Assembly: GCA_000697665.1 (NCBI GenBank)
Contig: KL197733.1
Coordinates: 356,333 to 420,332 of the forward strand
Direction of reading: 5' to 3'
Source: Jaapia argillacea MUCL 33604
Lineage: Eukaryota > Basidiomycota > Agaricomycetes > Jaapiales > Jaapiaceae
Length of the DNA: 64,000 bases
Shown here: one piece after another, positions 22,791-34,580 of the stretch
Layout: each line of letters begins with the position of its first letter
Position numbering within the stretch: position 1 is the stretch's first letter
Notes under the pieces: generated by a model
Told to the model about the DNA's origin: nothing
Databases searched by the model: none
Seen by the model: only the letters and a program-made list of their open reading frames with translations
Program-made: the position numbers and the translations under genes

Positions 22791-24274
22791 CCTAGCCACG
22801 TGGTTCGCTGTACTGGGATAGTACTTAGCCCTCCACGTTTTGGGACCCTCAGAATGAAACCCCTCACCACTCCGAGGCCGACAGTACTCAACTGAGCTCC
22901 TAACTCGACTACTAGACCTCGGCTTCGTCTCGTTTCTTCCGCTCCTTTCGGGCAGCTACCATTTCTCGTTTCCTTCCCTATGGCTTCTGAATTTGTTCCT
23001 TGCTTTGTGATAGTCGACTACACGAGGCCATGAACGTTTCTCCTTGTAGGCGCACTCAATGGTGGTGTTCTCGAACTACCCCTTGAGATGCGAGCTCACA
23101 TGCACTACGTATGGCCACCCGGACATGTGTTCCTACTTTATACCGAAGTTTATCGACGTGGATATATGATTCACGTCACCCTCATTCGCTGGGGACCTAC
23201 ATAGGCTGCGCCCCACTCATTCTGATACGCGGAAATTATGTGACATGTTTCATGTTATTGCAGCAGCCCTAGCTCTTCACCCCATCGCCCATTCTTCGCA
23301 GTCACCCGCCACCATCGAGCCCTCGGGACCAATCATGGAACCATCGCCCTCGCCCAATTGGTTCCCCCCGGCTTATTATCGCTCAGTTTTACATACCTAC
23401 CTACCCATTCTCGCAATAACAAAGATGGATTCCGTTGCTTGGTCGGCGATGTGACTAGTGAACTGCAATACATCTTCGACGGGAACGTTTGCGCCCCCAA
23501 GTGGTTCAATTCACCTCAGTCTTTGACACTTGGATAGGGATGGTATTAGCAAGTCAACTGGCGCTCGTAGAAAAGTCGGACTCACCGACCGGACATCAAT
23601 GGGGTCCTGTCCAGTCGAACGAAAGGTGTGTAAGTAAATCAATTCTCGTCTGAATAGACACGTCTACTCACCCTCCAGCCTTGAATCACATCCCTTCGCA
23701 TCAGCGGTTGAGCTGACAAAGTCGACGACTATGTCATCCGCTGCCCCAAAACTCTAGTGGAACTACATAACGAAAAAGGGTAGGGAGGGAAACGGGCCAC
23801 GCTATCAACGACAAGCCCCTGTACCACAGGCCCTCCCACCTCCCCCTGGGATATACCCAAGGTTCGGTGGAAACACCTCAATACTCGGCCGACGCATCAA
23901 AGCCCCCGCAAAGCTCGCAAAGCCGGCAAAAAGATGTCAAGACTCGTAAAGCTCGCAAAGGACGACACCGGATAGCAATTTAACAGGTAGGATCTAATTG
24001 TCCCAGAGCTGGCGGACGGTAGAAGGGAAAAAGGGGGATGGGGATTTGAGGTTGGCGGCTGAGGTTCTTATTACTGGGGGTGAAATCATGTGAAAACACA
24101 TCTCGTAGAATAAGGTTTCGACGCGATTAAGGTTTCAAATCGTTCAACTAGCGACGCGCCAGTCACGTGGAATAATGTGATGGTGCCATAATGAAGCATA
24201 GTCACGCTTGAAGTTCCCCCCTCCTTGAGTTCCGCTGCGATGTCTGTCCCTAGAACCCGAGATCCCAATTGCAA
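22791..24274. other. Gene-poor region upstream of the HAD hydrolase gene
   Basis: Only short, unsupported open frames occur. Around 23900-23970 the string AAAGCTCGCAAAG recurs in a small irregular repeat. The last 200 bp should contain the promoter of the hydrolase gene. Confidence 0.4.
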
Positions 24275-25361
24275 ATGATCCGACTAGTAACCTTCGACGC
24301 CCTCCACACAATCCTCAAACCCCGTCTCCCAATCTACGTCCAATATTCTCAAACTTTCGAGCCTTATCTCGGCGTGTTGCAACCTGAAGCCCTGAAGAGA
24401 TCTTTCAAAGTCGGTGCGTGTCAAGTCCTCATGTAGTGAGGTTTGGAAGTATTATCCTCGTGATATGAAATGAAACTGATAGGCGTTGCGTGGATGATGT
24501 AGCGTTGAAGCAAGTGCAGACTGAGAAGCCTGTGTACGGCCATGAGAATGGCTCACAGGGTTGGTGGGGTGAGGTTATAAGACGAACTGCGATCGGTGCA
24601 GGTGCAGATCCAATAGGTCACTTTCCATATCTCGTTGCGATCCTATCACATTCGACCTTGATAGTATCTCAAGTATGGAGGCTGACTCGATATTACAGCC
24701 GTCACCAAGCACATATCAACCATGACGCCCCTACTCATCGAACGTTTCAGCTCAAAGCAGGGTTATACACTATACCCCGATACTATTCCCACTTGTACGT
24801 CCTTCCACCTCCGCTCATAAGTCTGGAACTGACAGAAAGCCTTACTAATAGTTGATACCCTGAGAGAAATGGGCATCAAGATCGGCGTGATAAGTAACTG
24901 CGACTCTCGAATGCGTAAGTCCACCCTTCCCTCACCCATTCACCTCCTCTGATCACGAGCGGTTGGATATCAGGTGGTGTCTTGGACGACTTGAAAGTAA
25001 CACCCTATCTCTCCACCATCGTCCTGAGTCAAGACGAGGGCTTTGAGAAACCAGAAGAGGAGATGTTCCTCCGTGCATATTCTCGTGTCGACGAAGATAT
25101 CAAGCCGGAACAAGTCGTTCATGTTGGTGATGATCTCGAATGGTCTGTCCCCACATTTCCCGAATCTCGAGTTCTTACGGCTAACGGACTTCGACGAATA
25201 GTGACTACAAGGGCGCTCGTGAAGCAGGGCTCCACGCTCTCCTTATTCGTCGACCCGATGTAGACAGTGAGGAGAAAAAAGTGGGAGAGGATGTAAGGGC
25301 GGTAAGCGGGTTAGACGACGTCGTTACTTTTGTCGAGGTATTGAATTGGGTCGATGGGTAG
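24275..25361 (+). CDS. HAD-superfamily hydrolase (HDHD3-like)
   Basis: The gene starts at ATG 24275 with exon 1 to 24413; exon 2 is best read from 24503, continuing in frame as ALKQVQTEKPVYG. Later exons give AVTKHI.., VDTLREMGIKIGVISNCDSRM and GGVLDDLKVTPYLSTIVLSQ, ending at TAG 25361; about 260 aa in all. HAD motifs are visible: motif I near the start (VTFDALHTIL, nucleophile Asp), motif II (Ser in VISNCD), motif III Lys in KPEEEMF and motif IV acidic residues in HVGDDLE. The spacing fits the HDHD3/REG-2 branch of small-molecule phosphatases. Its substrate is unknown. It converges with the PEP carboxykinase gene, 344 bp apart. Confidence 0.8.
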
Positions 25362-25705
25362 TTGACGCATTCGAGAAGTAGTTCCTCAGTCCCAATTGAC
25401 TTTTCGTCACGGCCGTATTGCTTTTGAATAGTACATACATTATATTGTTGCCAACCCAATTGTCCACGCCGATACAGGTACACAATAAAACAAACAAAAT
25501 CTCAAATGTGAATATGAATCAGGAGAACAACCCATGGCAACAGCAAAACATTGTTCATCAACATCCACTCCCCCTTCGCCCCTCCAACCTTTCCAACCGA
25601 CCGAGTTAATAAAGCGTCTGCGCCCGTTCTGTCATCATCACACCGAAGGGGGGTTTCATAATCACCACACACCGCCAAAATGAGAACTCCATGGGTTTAG
25701 GCCAC
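25362..25705. other. Convergent 3' region between the HAD and PCK1 genes
   Basis: Nothing beyond probable 3' UTRs was recognised; A-rich stretches such as ACAATAAAACAAAC around 25480 could serve as polyadenylation signals. Confidence 0.4.
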
Positions 25706-27795
25706 TCACAACTGCGGACCAGCCAACCTGACTTTCTCATCAACCTCCGACTCATAAATCGAGAACGCCTTATTAAACATCCCCGCCAACTTCCTCAACT
25801 CTCTTCCGAACGCTTCCTTGTCGGTCCATGCCAAAGGTGGGTTCAATAGTTCCCTTGGGACGCCCTCGATGTTGGTTGGGATGCTGAGGTTGAAGACTCC
25901 AAAGTTCTCGTAGGAGGCCTTGAGGAGCTCGCCCGAGTGGACGGCGTCGACGATACGGCGGGTGTATTTGAGAGGGCAGCGTTTGCCGGTTCCGAACTTG
26001 CCTGCGGTCCATCCGGTGTTGATCAACCAGCAGTTGGTGTTATGGCGGGCCATACGCTCAGCCAACATCGAAGCGTAGCGGGAGGGCTACACAAAGAAGG
26101 TTGGGAATCATTCGGAGTGGGAGAGGTGGAGGAACTTACGTGGAGGACGATGAAAGGAGCGCTATAGCAAGTCGAGAACGTCGGGATAGGTTCCAACACA
26201 CCAACCTCAGTTCCAGGAGTTTTCCTACAAATCACATGAATACAAGTCTCGTGCAAGAGATGAAAGGACGACTCACGAAGTATAACCAGCCAAGAAATGA
26301 TAACTAGCCTGCTCAGGCGTCAACTTGCTAATCGGAGGCAAAACACCAAAAGCATCACAAGTCAACATGATGATGTTGCTAGGCTGAGTATCAACCTTGC
26401 AAGGGATCCTAGCATTGGAGATGAACTCGATGGGGTAAGCGCAACGAGTATTCTCCGTGATGCTAACGTCGTCGTAATCGGGTACGCGGTTCACTGGGTT
26501 GTAAACGACGTTCTCGAGGACGGCACCGAAGCGAATGGCGCTATAAATCTGAGGTTCCTTCTCGGCTGTGAGGTTAATGCACTTGGCGTAACAACCACCT
26601 TCGATGTTGAATACACCAGAGTCGGACCAGACGTGTTCGTCGTCTCCGATGAGTTGGCGACGGGGGTCAGCGGAGAGGGTCGTCTTGCCGGTTCCGGAGA
26701 GACCGAAGAAGAGGGTGACGTCTCCATTGTCAAGACTTACGTTGGCGGATGAATGTAAAGAGAGTTGACCGAACTTGACGGGTTGGAGGTAATGCTGTGG
26801 GAGAAGACACGGGGGGTTGAGAAGGTTTTAGACTTTAGGGGCGGGAAATGCCGTTACCATGACGGAGAAGACACCCTTCTTCATCTCACCGGCGTACTCG
26901 GTACCGAGGATGACCATCTCCATACGCTTGAAGTTGATCTCTACGGATGAGGTCGAAGTCATACCCTTGGTGAAACGATTGGCGGGGAATTGGCCAGCGT
27001 TGTAGATGATGAAGTCGGGCGTGCCAAAGTTGGCTAGCTCTTCCTCAGTGGGACGTATAAGCATGTTGTGCTAAATGCCAAGAGGGATCAACGATCGAAC
27101 TTAGATGTCAACGATGGGATGACTGACCATGAAGAGCGCATGATAGGCACGAGCACAGATGACTCGGACCTTGATGCGGTATTTTGGATCCCACTACAAC
27201 GGAGAAATGAATACAAGATGAAGAAGAGCATTGTCAGAAAGATGCTTACACCTGCATAACCATCAAAGACGTAGACATTCTCGCGGGTGTTCAAATAATC
27301 GATGGCACGCTCTCGGTTAATCTCGAAAGTGTCTGGAAAGGTGATAGGAGAAGTGAGTGACGAAGAAACTCGAGAGCATCGACGGTTACTGACGTTCGTC
27401 CATCTTAATATTGACAGGACCCCACCAGATGTCATCTCGACTGGTCTCCTCATAGACGATACGTTTGTCCTTTGGACTCCTTCCAGTTTTCTTGCCCGAA
27501 AAGTTGATGAGGGCACCATTGGATGAAATGATGGCACCCTCATTTCGGACAGCATCTTCATAGAGCTGGGCGACCGGAGCGTTGCGCTTGATCGTGACCC
27601 TGTCCATATCGAAGCCAGCTTGCGAGAAGTACTCGAGCTCGCGGCCGATCACTATTTCGTCGGTCAGAGACAGAAAAGGAGTGTAAAGTGGAGTCGGAAC
27701 TCACGTGCACTGTAGTGGTCGTTCTCTGCAGATGCAGCATAGTGTTTGTGAAGGATGTGGGGAGTAATGTATGGAGTCTGATGAGGGTAAACCAT
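25706..27795 (-). CDS. PCK1: Phosphoenolpyruvate carboxykinase (ATP)
   Basis: Eight exons join exactly: 27795-27705, 27651-27394, 27332-27250, 27193-27128, 27070-26858, 26794-26277, 26224-26140 and 26086-25706, giving 564 aa. The enzyme converts oxaloacetate and ATP to phosphoenolpyruvate, ADP and CO2, the first committed step of gluconeogenesis, in the cytosol. Family hallmarks are present: [14 protein letters not shown], the P-loop [11 protein letters not shown], the metal-binding region with [20 protein letters not shown], and a C-terminus ending LAGPQL. The ATG at 27795 gives an N-terminus starting [15 protein letters not shown], a lead that precedes the conserved [13 protein letters not shown]. 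Larger open frames upstream on the same strand are intron and leader sequence. Glucose repression is usual for this gene in fungi, but I identified no specific regulatory site. Confidence 0.95.
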
Positions 27796-29663
27796 GACGA
27801 GTCGCTTTTTTGGTGATGAGGGGGAGGGGGACGCAGACGGTGGCGGTGGAAGCTGAAAAGTAACCACATGTTTGTTAGGAATGGCGACGAATTGTAGGGG
27901 TGAGGCAAAGGGAAAGGAGGAAGAGTCGGACGGGAACCCAATACCCCTATCCCAGCTGAACTAGGGCGGATAAAAGTGGCTGCCCATGCAAGCTCCGGGT
28001 ATAGAGAGAAATAACGAGGTAGGAGATGGGGACTCACGTTAAGGTAGGCTAAGGGATATGAAAGAACGTTAGGGGGTATATGTAGGCGACGAGCGGGCAA
28101 TGTCGGAAAACGAGGAGAGTATATGGATCTATGGCTCGGCTCCCCGTCTTAGTACGACGAATTGGATCTCCACCAGGCGCCGGTGGTCGGTGGACAGACT
28201 TTTACCCTTCATCCTCCCTCTTCCGACGCTCCGTCTGCGTGATTTTGCAAGTCAAGGTTGCGTCCAGGCTGCTTCTCTTTCCCTCCCGTCCTTTCCCGAT
28301 TGGCCCCCCGACTCTTTTACTGAACGCCGGCGCTTGCCGTCCCTAAACTTTCGTCCATCCACCCGCTCAAATGGCTCATCCACCGCTTGATCAATAATTT
28401 GTTGCTATTCTGCGTCTTGTGCTCATCATTCCTGCAATGCGCTTTTCATCTGACCCCTTCACGCACATTCGCAGGCTCATCACTGCCTCATCTGTCTGTC
28501 AAATTACGCACTTGATTACCCTCCTGATTCTCTTGGAGCTCGGTCAGCAGTCCATCTATGCCTCCTCCGACCCTGTTAACACCTCCGAGGCTCCATTCGG
28601 CAACCTTCATTCGATGTCATCGAGACCTCGAGACCGTGATTTCAGATCGATTTAATATCGAGGCTCTCCGACACTCGAATTTTACGTCGTCCCCAACGAC
28701 TCCTTGGCAACCCTTTGGGGGAGCCATACCGTCCCTCCATGTGTTGATCCTTCTACAACAAATGTTCCCGTGAGGACACAGAGGATGGACACATGAGGTG
28801 TTTATCTCGTAGCGTTCCGGAGAACGGAGTATATCGCGTTCAACTCAGGGTCCTACTTTGCTATCTCCACCCTTTCTTGGGCCCACTTGCTTCATAATTG
28901 GCAATTATTGTTGGTTGCATCTCTAATTCCATTGTTCTCTCAGGTTGTGGTGCGGACGTCACTACGTCCCCTTCGATATAACAAAATTAAGCCTAACTTG
29001 CTGTCCTGCCGAATATTCACGTATACCCTCGATTGTCGACTCGTTCACCATCTGTATCCCGTCTTTCGACCCGACGGAACCCGTTCGAGGTGGCGGAATA
29101 TCATCATGTTGGGTGAGGCAAAACATATCACTAAAGTCGCGACTCGGTGGAGTTACGAAATGGTCTTAAGTTATCATGTTTTGTTCATCCAACTTCATTG
29201 TCGTGATAAAGAGGGGTGTGTCGAATCTCGATGTCGATCGCCAGATATGTTGTTCAAGGCAGAGAAGGACTGCTCTAAGGCCTCACACCTTCACGTAACC
29301 AGGATTCTTCGCTCGTTATCTGATAAGTATGGGTGGATAGTGCTGCTTTCTGTCGGCACATCCGGAGGCTCGCTGGTCCGTAACGTCAAGTCCCGACCTC
29401 CTACCACCACAAAGTGTCATCAAAAAATTTCAACTCGGTGTGAGATGCACAGCGCGAACCAGCGAGTTAGCTGCGATACTTTGTGGATAATCAATGTCAT
29501 AGCAGGGTGCCGTAGATCGGACGTTGCACACTTATAGCTAACTTGACACAATCAAAGGAGGGGTACCACAGTTCGTCGAACTCGTACTGCATTCAATCTC
29601 GCAAAAAAATGTATAAAAAAACAATGCAACCAAAGGTCAAAGCGCCAACAGCACCGAAAAGTC
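27796..29663. other. Promoter of PCK1 and 3' flank of MED14, no further gene seen
   Basis: This 1.9-kb stretch precedes PCK1 and follows MED14. A 216-codon frame at 28887-29537 has no domain, no splice context and irregular composition, so I do not call it. The large upstream region would suit a strongly regulated gluconeogenic gene, but no motif was proved. Confidence 0.45.
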
Positions 29664-32600
29664 TCACGACGAACCCACATTCAAAACCTGTACAACCCTC
29701 TCATGCAAAGCCCTCGCCACCAAAGGCACAAGCGACACATCACACACAACTCCAACATCAACAGCAGCAAGCTGCTGACGACCATAAACGATGGGTTCTC
29801 CAGATCTCGCAATACCCTTGACAACATCTTGAACGAGGTCACGAAAGCCTGGTATAGGCCGAAGAACAAGGGCGCTATACGTAGAGTGGGAAAGAGTGGT
29901 GGTTGTTGACTTGGAGGGTGGTAGGGAGGCGGGACGGGAGGAGGATCGTTGGTTAGGTGTGGTTTGTTCCTGTGTAGCGGACGCAAATAGTGAATGCGAA
30001 GCGTCCAGGATAACCACTCTGTGGTTACTCATCAACCGGAAGTCGAGAGCATGTCTGTTCGAGAACCCTTAGCACGCTGTTCTCCCGGCAAAATACGATG
30101 AAGACGAACCGCAGATCACCATACAACAGTCGATACCACCCAGCAGCCTTGGGGAACGTGTCAACATTCCATCGTTCTGTCTCGCCTCTCCGCCGGATAG
30201 CCTCTAGCTCTACGACGATGGGTAAAGTGTCTCTCAGCTGGGCTACTAGTCGGTGTAAGGACTGAGTGAGCCTTCCATGCCGTAGCATATTCCGCATGAA
30301 GGGTTCCGAATCGTTATGAGGGTTGAAATGATCGGACATTGGTGGGCAGTTGCTCCTCGAGAAACGGAGATCGTAGGAACCACCGGATGGAGATAGCTGG
30401 TCTGTGCACGTCAAGGAGACCGTATAGTCCTTGGGAAAAGTTAGTTTCGCGACGTGCGACGATACCTTGACAGGGAATGACCTACCCCAGAATAGGCAAA
30501 CTCGACGGTTTGGAGATCAAAGGATAATAATCGTACATCCCGCCATTGTCTCTCCTTTGCCATTTGAGCAACTAAGAATTGGTCGTCAGCCTGGGGCTCG
30601 TGGATAAACTGAATGAAGATGATTACCTTCGCGAGCGATGACCACCATCTTCGAAACACGCGCCCATTCCTCCAAGAACTCGTCCACACACTTGTCGACA
30701 TTCTCAGAGAGGAAAGAGACAACGGCCTCGGTGGTATCATAAATAATCCGTTTGGACGGTCGTATGATACGACTGCTCCCCGCTCTTTTACCCATAGGTT
30801 GTTGAACATATTTGAGCTTGACGCAAGTGACCACCTATTCGAAAGGGGATCAACGTGGATGACGAAACACAGATATCAAAAGGCCAACCTGAGCTTTCTT
30901 GTCGGACCACCAGTTGAGCGGAATAACTCGAATGTTGGGCATGGCTGCCTCAGCGGCTGGAGCCCCTGACAGGATGTCCGAAGACTGTACGCAGAGTGAC
31001 GGCACTGACCGGGCCAGGGACGATTGCATATAAGCCAGATCGTTGCTTGTATACAACCCGCGGGTCGGCATGACTGTCGTGCATGGAATCCCGCGCAGTT
31101 TCAATTGGTTCTCAACCCTGGTGAAAGCGACGCGGGCACTACATGGGCAATCCGAGGTCATCGTTGGTCCTTTGGAAGATTAGCGGAGTAGACGCACCAG
31201 CAGTAAGCGTACAACTCCCTAAGCACTTGAGTCTCGAGGTTGAAACTGGTTGCTTGGAGATCAATACATGTACCATACTTCCGATGAAGACGACTGACCT
31301 GGTCGCCGCTGTACGCTCAGTATCCCGTTCCACCTTCTCTCCCCCAATGCGTTGCGGGGCGACAACGACAGCATCCTCACCGTGAATCTTCTTCACATCC
31401 AACCATCCAATATCCTTCATCACCATATTCGCATACATCGTGTCGGTCAACACCTCAACAGATATAAGCGCATAACGGAATTCTTCATCAGTGATAACAA
31501 GAACAAGGTAGTGGTTTGGAAATCGGGAAAGCTGGATGTAGAGTGTACCGCGAGCTGCTGGGCCAAGTTTCTGTAATTCTAATGGGGATCAGGATCTCAA
31601 TGAGTTCACCAAGCGCCAGGATGATAACCGCAATGCACCTTCTTTGGAAAAGTTCCGATGTCGGAAACTCTGTAAGCCAAGATAATTCGCCTTTTGCTCC
31701 GCAAGATCTGTAATGGTCTGTCGCCATAACGAACCAGCATAAATTGGATGAAATCGCATGGAAAACAACTCTTACATTCAGTCGCAGCCGCACCAATGCC
31801 TCCAGTAACATTGTCGGATTCTCATTCAACTTTTCTGAGATGGCGGAGAACCGAGGGCCACGACCAGCAGCAGCGAGGTCGCCCGTGTCCTTGAGGCTTA
31901 ACTTCCCGGTTCGGGGTTCGATGGTAACAATTACAATCTCATCAGCACATAGGTGAACTTGGAGAGCCAGAAGGCCATCTAGTATAGTTAAGAGATTGCC
32001 AAAAGCTTAGTAACTGCCCATAACGATTCAATAATGTACATACCATCTTCAACAAGAACCACTTCGCCAGGGGGAGAAAACACAGTACGGACGGGACCCC
32101 GTTGTAATTGTAGTTGGAAAACTTTGAGAATAGCTCTTGTATGTTTCTCAATAACTTTTCGTAGGATTGACTCCAAGTCCAAGTCGTCGGGGTCCTAGGG
32201 TGTCACGTATGAACGCTCATCGCCTGCCAGAACAGAGGAGGAAAGCGAGGACGCAAAAACATACAACAGCCAGCTCTCCCTCATACATAACCGCATCCTC
32301 AGGTGAGATAACAACACCCAAGGCACCCTTCATAGACTCCCACTTCACAGCAAACTTCAGGCCCTCAACCCCATCCGAAGGCCTCAAACCACCTTCAAAC
32401 CCAGCCTCCGTTCCAAGCTTGGATCTCTCTTGTAATTGTGCGAGTATCCGGTCTTTAGCTGATCGTGCAGGTCCACCTCCCGGTGTATTAGAATTATGTT
32501 GTACAATAGATATTGTTAGTGTCCCGCCTAGAAGCGGTAATTTTAGCTTGGATTGTGGAGGTGGGCGGTTCGGGATATGGGGTGGGGGTTTGCGGCTGTG

Positions 32601-34270
32601 GATGATGATATAAGTGCAGAGAGTGAGAAGTGGCGATGTTCCAAACGGGTGAACTTACGTCCAATAAGAGACAGCCAGGGACTTCCTGTCTTGACTCATC
32701 TCAACTTTCAGATAGTCGGCCCAGCCCAACGAACACATCCGCTGGGCCTAATACAGCACATAGTGAGCCCTGTGGGTACTTCTCGGTAACAAGATAGCAT
32801 ACCTGATAGCACAAAATCTCGAGTTGGTAGGATATCGACATCATTTCTGCTCAGGCTCGATCAACCAGACACACCCAAGAGCTAGAAAAAGACCTACGAA
32901 GGAAATTGAATACCCGGACGAGGGGAGCGTCCACAGTTCCTTCCGGAAGCTGTGGTCTGGGAGGGACTTCGACACCTGGGGGAGGGGGAGGTTGGTCGGC
33001 GGGAAGAGGGAGGTAATATGCGAGACGAGCATCTGCCTCATCAGCTAGATGCCGTTTCATCATTCCAGAGGGTTTTCGAGGGAATTCTAGGTTTGGGTGA
33101 GATACAGGACGTGGACAATGAAGTTTCGTTCAATAAGGAGGGAAATTTGACAAATACCTTGCATGCCAGTTAGATCCCCGCCGACTGTAAACAGAAACTC
33201 GGCGTGCACGAAGAACCAACCATCGTCTTTCTGCCCACCGCGGAGGCACAAAGATGCTTCAAATAGTTTGGATACATGAAAGTGCACGCGACCATGAGCT
33301 GTCAAATCGTGAGAATCTCAGAGTTGAACTCTTGTATGCCGTGGAACACAAGACACACCGACTCGATATTGAGACATTTCTACCGGAATTATCTCTGTCA
33401 TACGGAGGCGGTAACGGATGGTGTCTTCCATATCTATTAGAATTGTTGAGACTTCGTCGTCGGTTAGAGGCGGTGTGGGGATGATAGCTTTCTACGTTGA
33501 CGGAGGCAGCATAAACTGAGGTGGACTCTATTAAAGTCAAGATTCATACCTTGATTACTGTGGGAAGGCGACGGTATGACCCCGTCGTTAACACATCAAG
33601 CGAGGTAAGGAGGTCGTGGTTGCGGAGCCTGGTGAAATCAGATGGGGATCACACAGTCCTCGGGATCAGTCCAGCGTACCTTGCAGGATCGAGGCTTTCT
33701 TTGGCGTAAGAGAGCGCGTTTATAGCGTCAAGGAATTGTTGGTTCTGATTCATCAGAAACGCGGTGATGTTCTGAGTGGACAGAAGTAGGTGAGATTGAG
33801 GGGGATATGCCACTGGACAAATAACAGGCATACCATAGCCTTCTGCACAGTATCGGCATCCCTTGCCCACTTGACAACCGCGTACAGTTTGACCACTTGT
33901 TTCTTCACCTTCACTACCCACTCCGCCATGGTGCGCTTCCGAGCCACGTCCGACATGTTGGGTAAGCTAATGATGTGTGGAACGAAGTATCAATGACCAT
34001 GTATGATACGACATTCAATGCTAGGACCCAGATAGAAGCGACAACGCACGTTTCAGCCAATTCACATAGTTCTGCATAGATAGATTGGGCAACTCTCGAA
34101 AGCAGATCACCCAGAGGGACTTGTCCATCGTACACAACAGGAAGTTCTCGTTCCAGCTCTTCAAGAGTGGGTTCGTGAAAACCGTTGATAGCGCCAATTC
34201 CGCTGGGGCCGGGGACGTTCTTGTGAGTGGACAGGGAGCTGTTCACACCGTTCATCATAACGGCCTCCAT
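29664..34270 (-). CDS. MED14: Mediator complex subunit 14 (RGR1)
   Basis: A long intron-rich gene begins at ATG 34270. The first exons join to give LERELPVVYDGQVPLGDLL and, after an intron ending near 33973, MSDVARKRTMAEWVVKVKKQ, KWARDADTVQKAMNITAFLM and QQFLDAINALSYAKESLDPA. These match the N-terminal MED14 domain that forms the backbone linking Mediator head and middle modules. Coding continues through many small exons; the final exon ends at 29664 and includes PIPGFRDLVQDVVKG. Mediator bridges transcription factors and RNA polymerase II in the nucleus. I did not resolve every internal junction, so the total length is uncertain. The gene is divergent from the SCY1-like gene, 310 bp away, suggesting a shared promoter. 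Confidence 0.85.
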
Positions 34271-34580
34271 TTCGGCAAGTTTGTTCAAGAGAATGTGAGG
34301 AGTATGGTACTCCGTTACTGTCAGCTCAGCAACAAGATGGCAGCATATGTGGGGCGCTCAGGTGCGGGTGGAGACAAGGGTGAAAACAACAGTCGGCTGT
34401 GGTCAAGTCAAATCTGAGCCATGCTGTAAGCGGTTATGGACAGTCGCGTGGCATCCGTCTCCACAACTCTTTGAACTTTGCGCAGGCCAACAGCCACGTC
34501 CTCACTCTGTTTCTGTATCTCCCGGTCGTCTGCAGACTCAAACCTTGCCTTAGAACTCGCCATTGTACACGGCTTGAGCC
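34271..34580. promoter_or_regulatory. Divergent promoter region of MED14 and the SCY1-like gene
   Basis: 310 bp separate two divergent start codons. No TATA box is apparent. Shared regulation is inferred only from geometry. Confidence 0.5.

Noticed and set aside
27558-28100. Long minus-strand frame at the 5' side of PCK1
   Set aside because: It runs through leader and intron 1 in a frame different from the enzyme; the PCK1 exons explain this region.
28887-29537. 216-codon open frame upstream of PCK1
   Set aside because: No domain, unusual composition, no splice continuation and no recognisable homology by eye; likely a chance frame.
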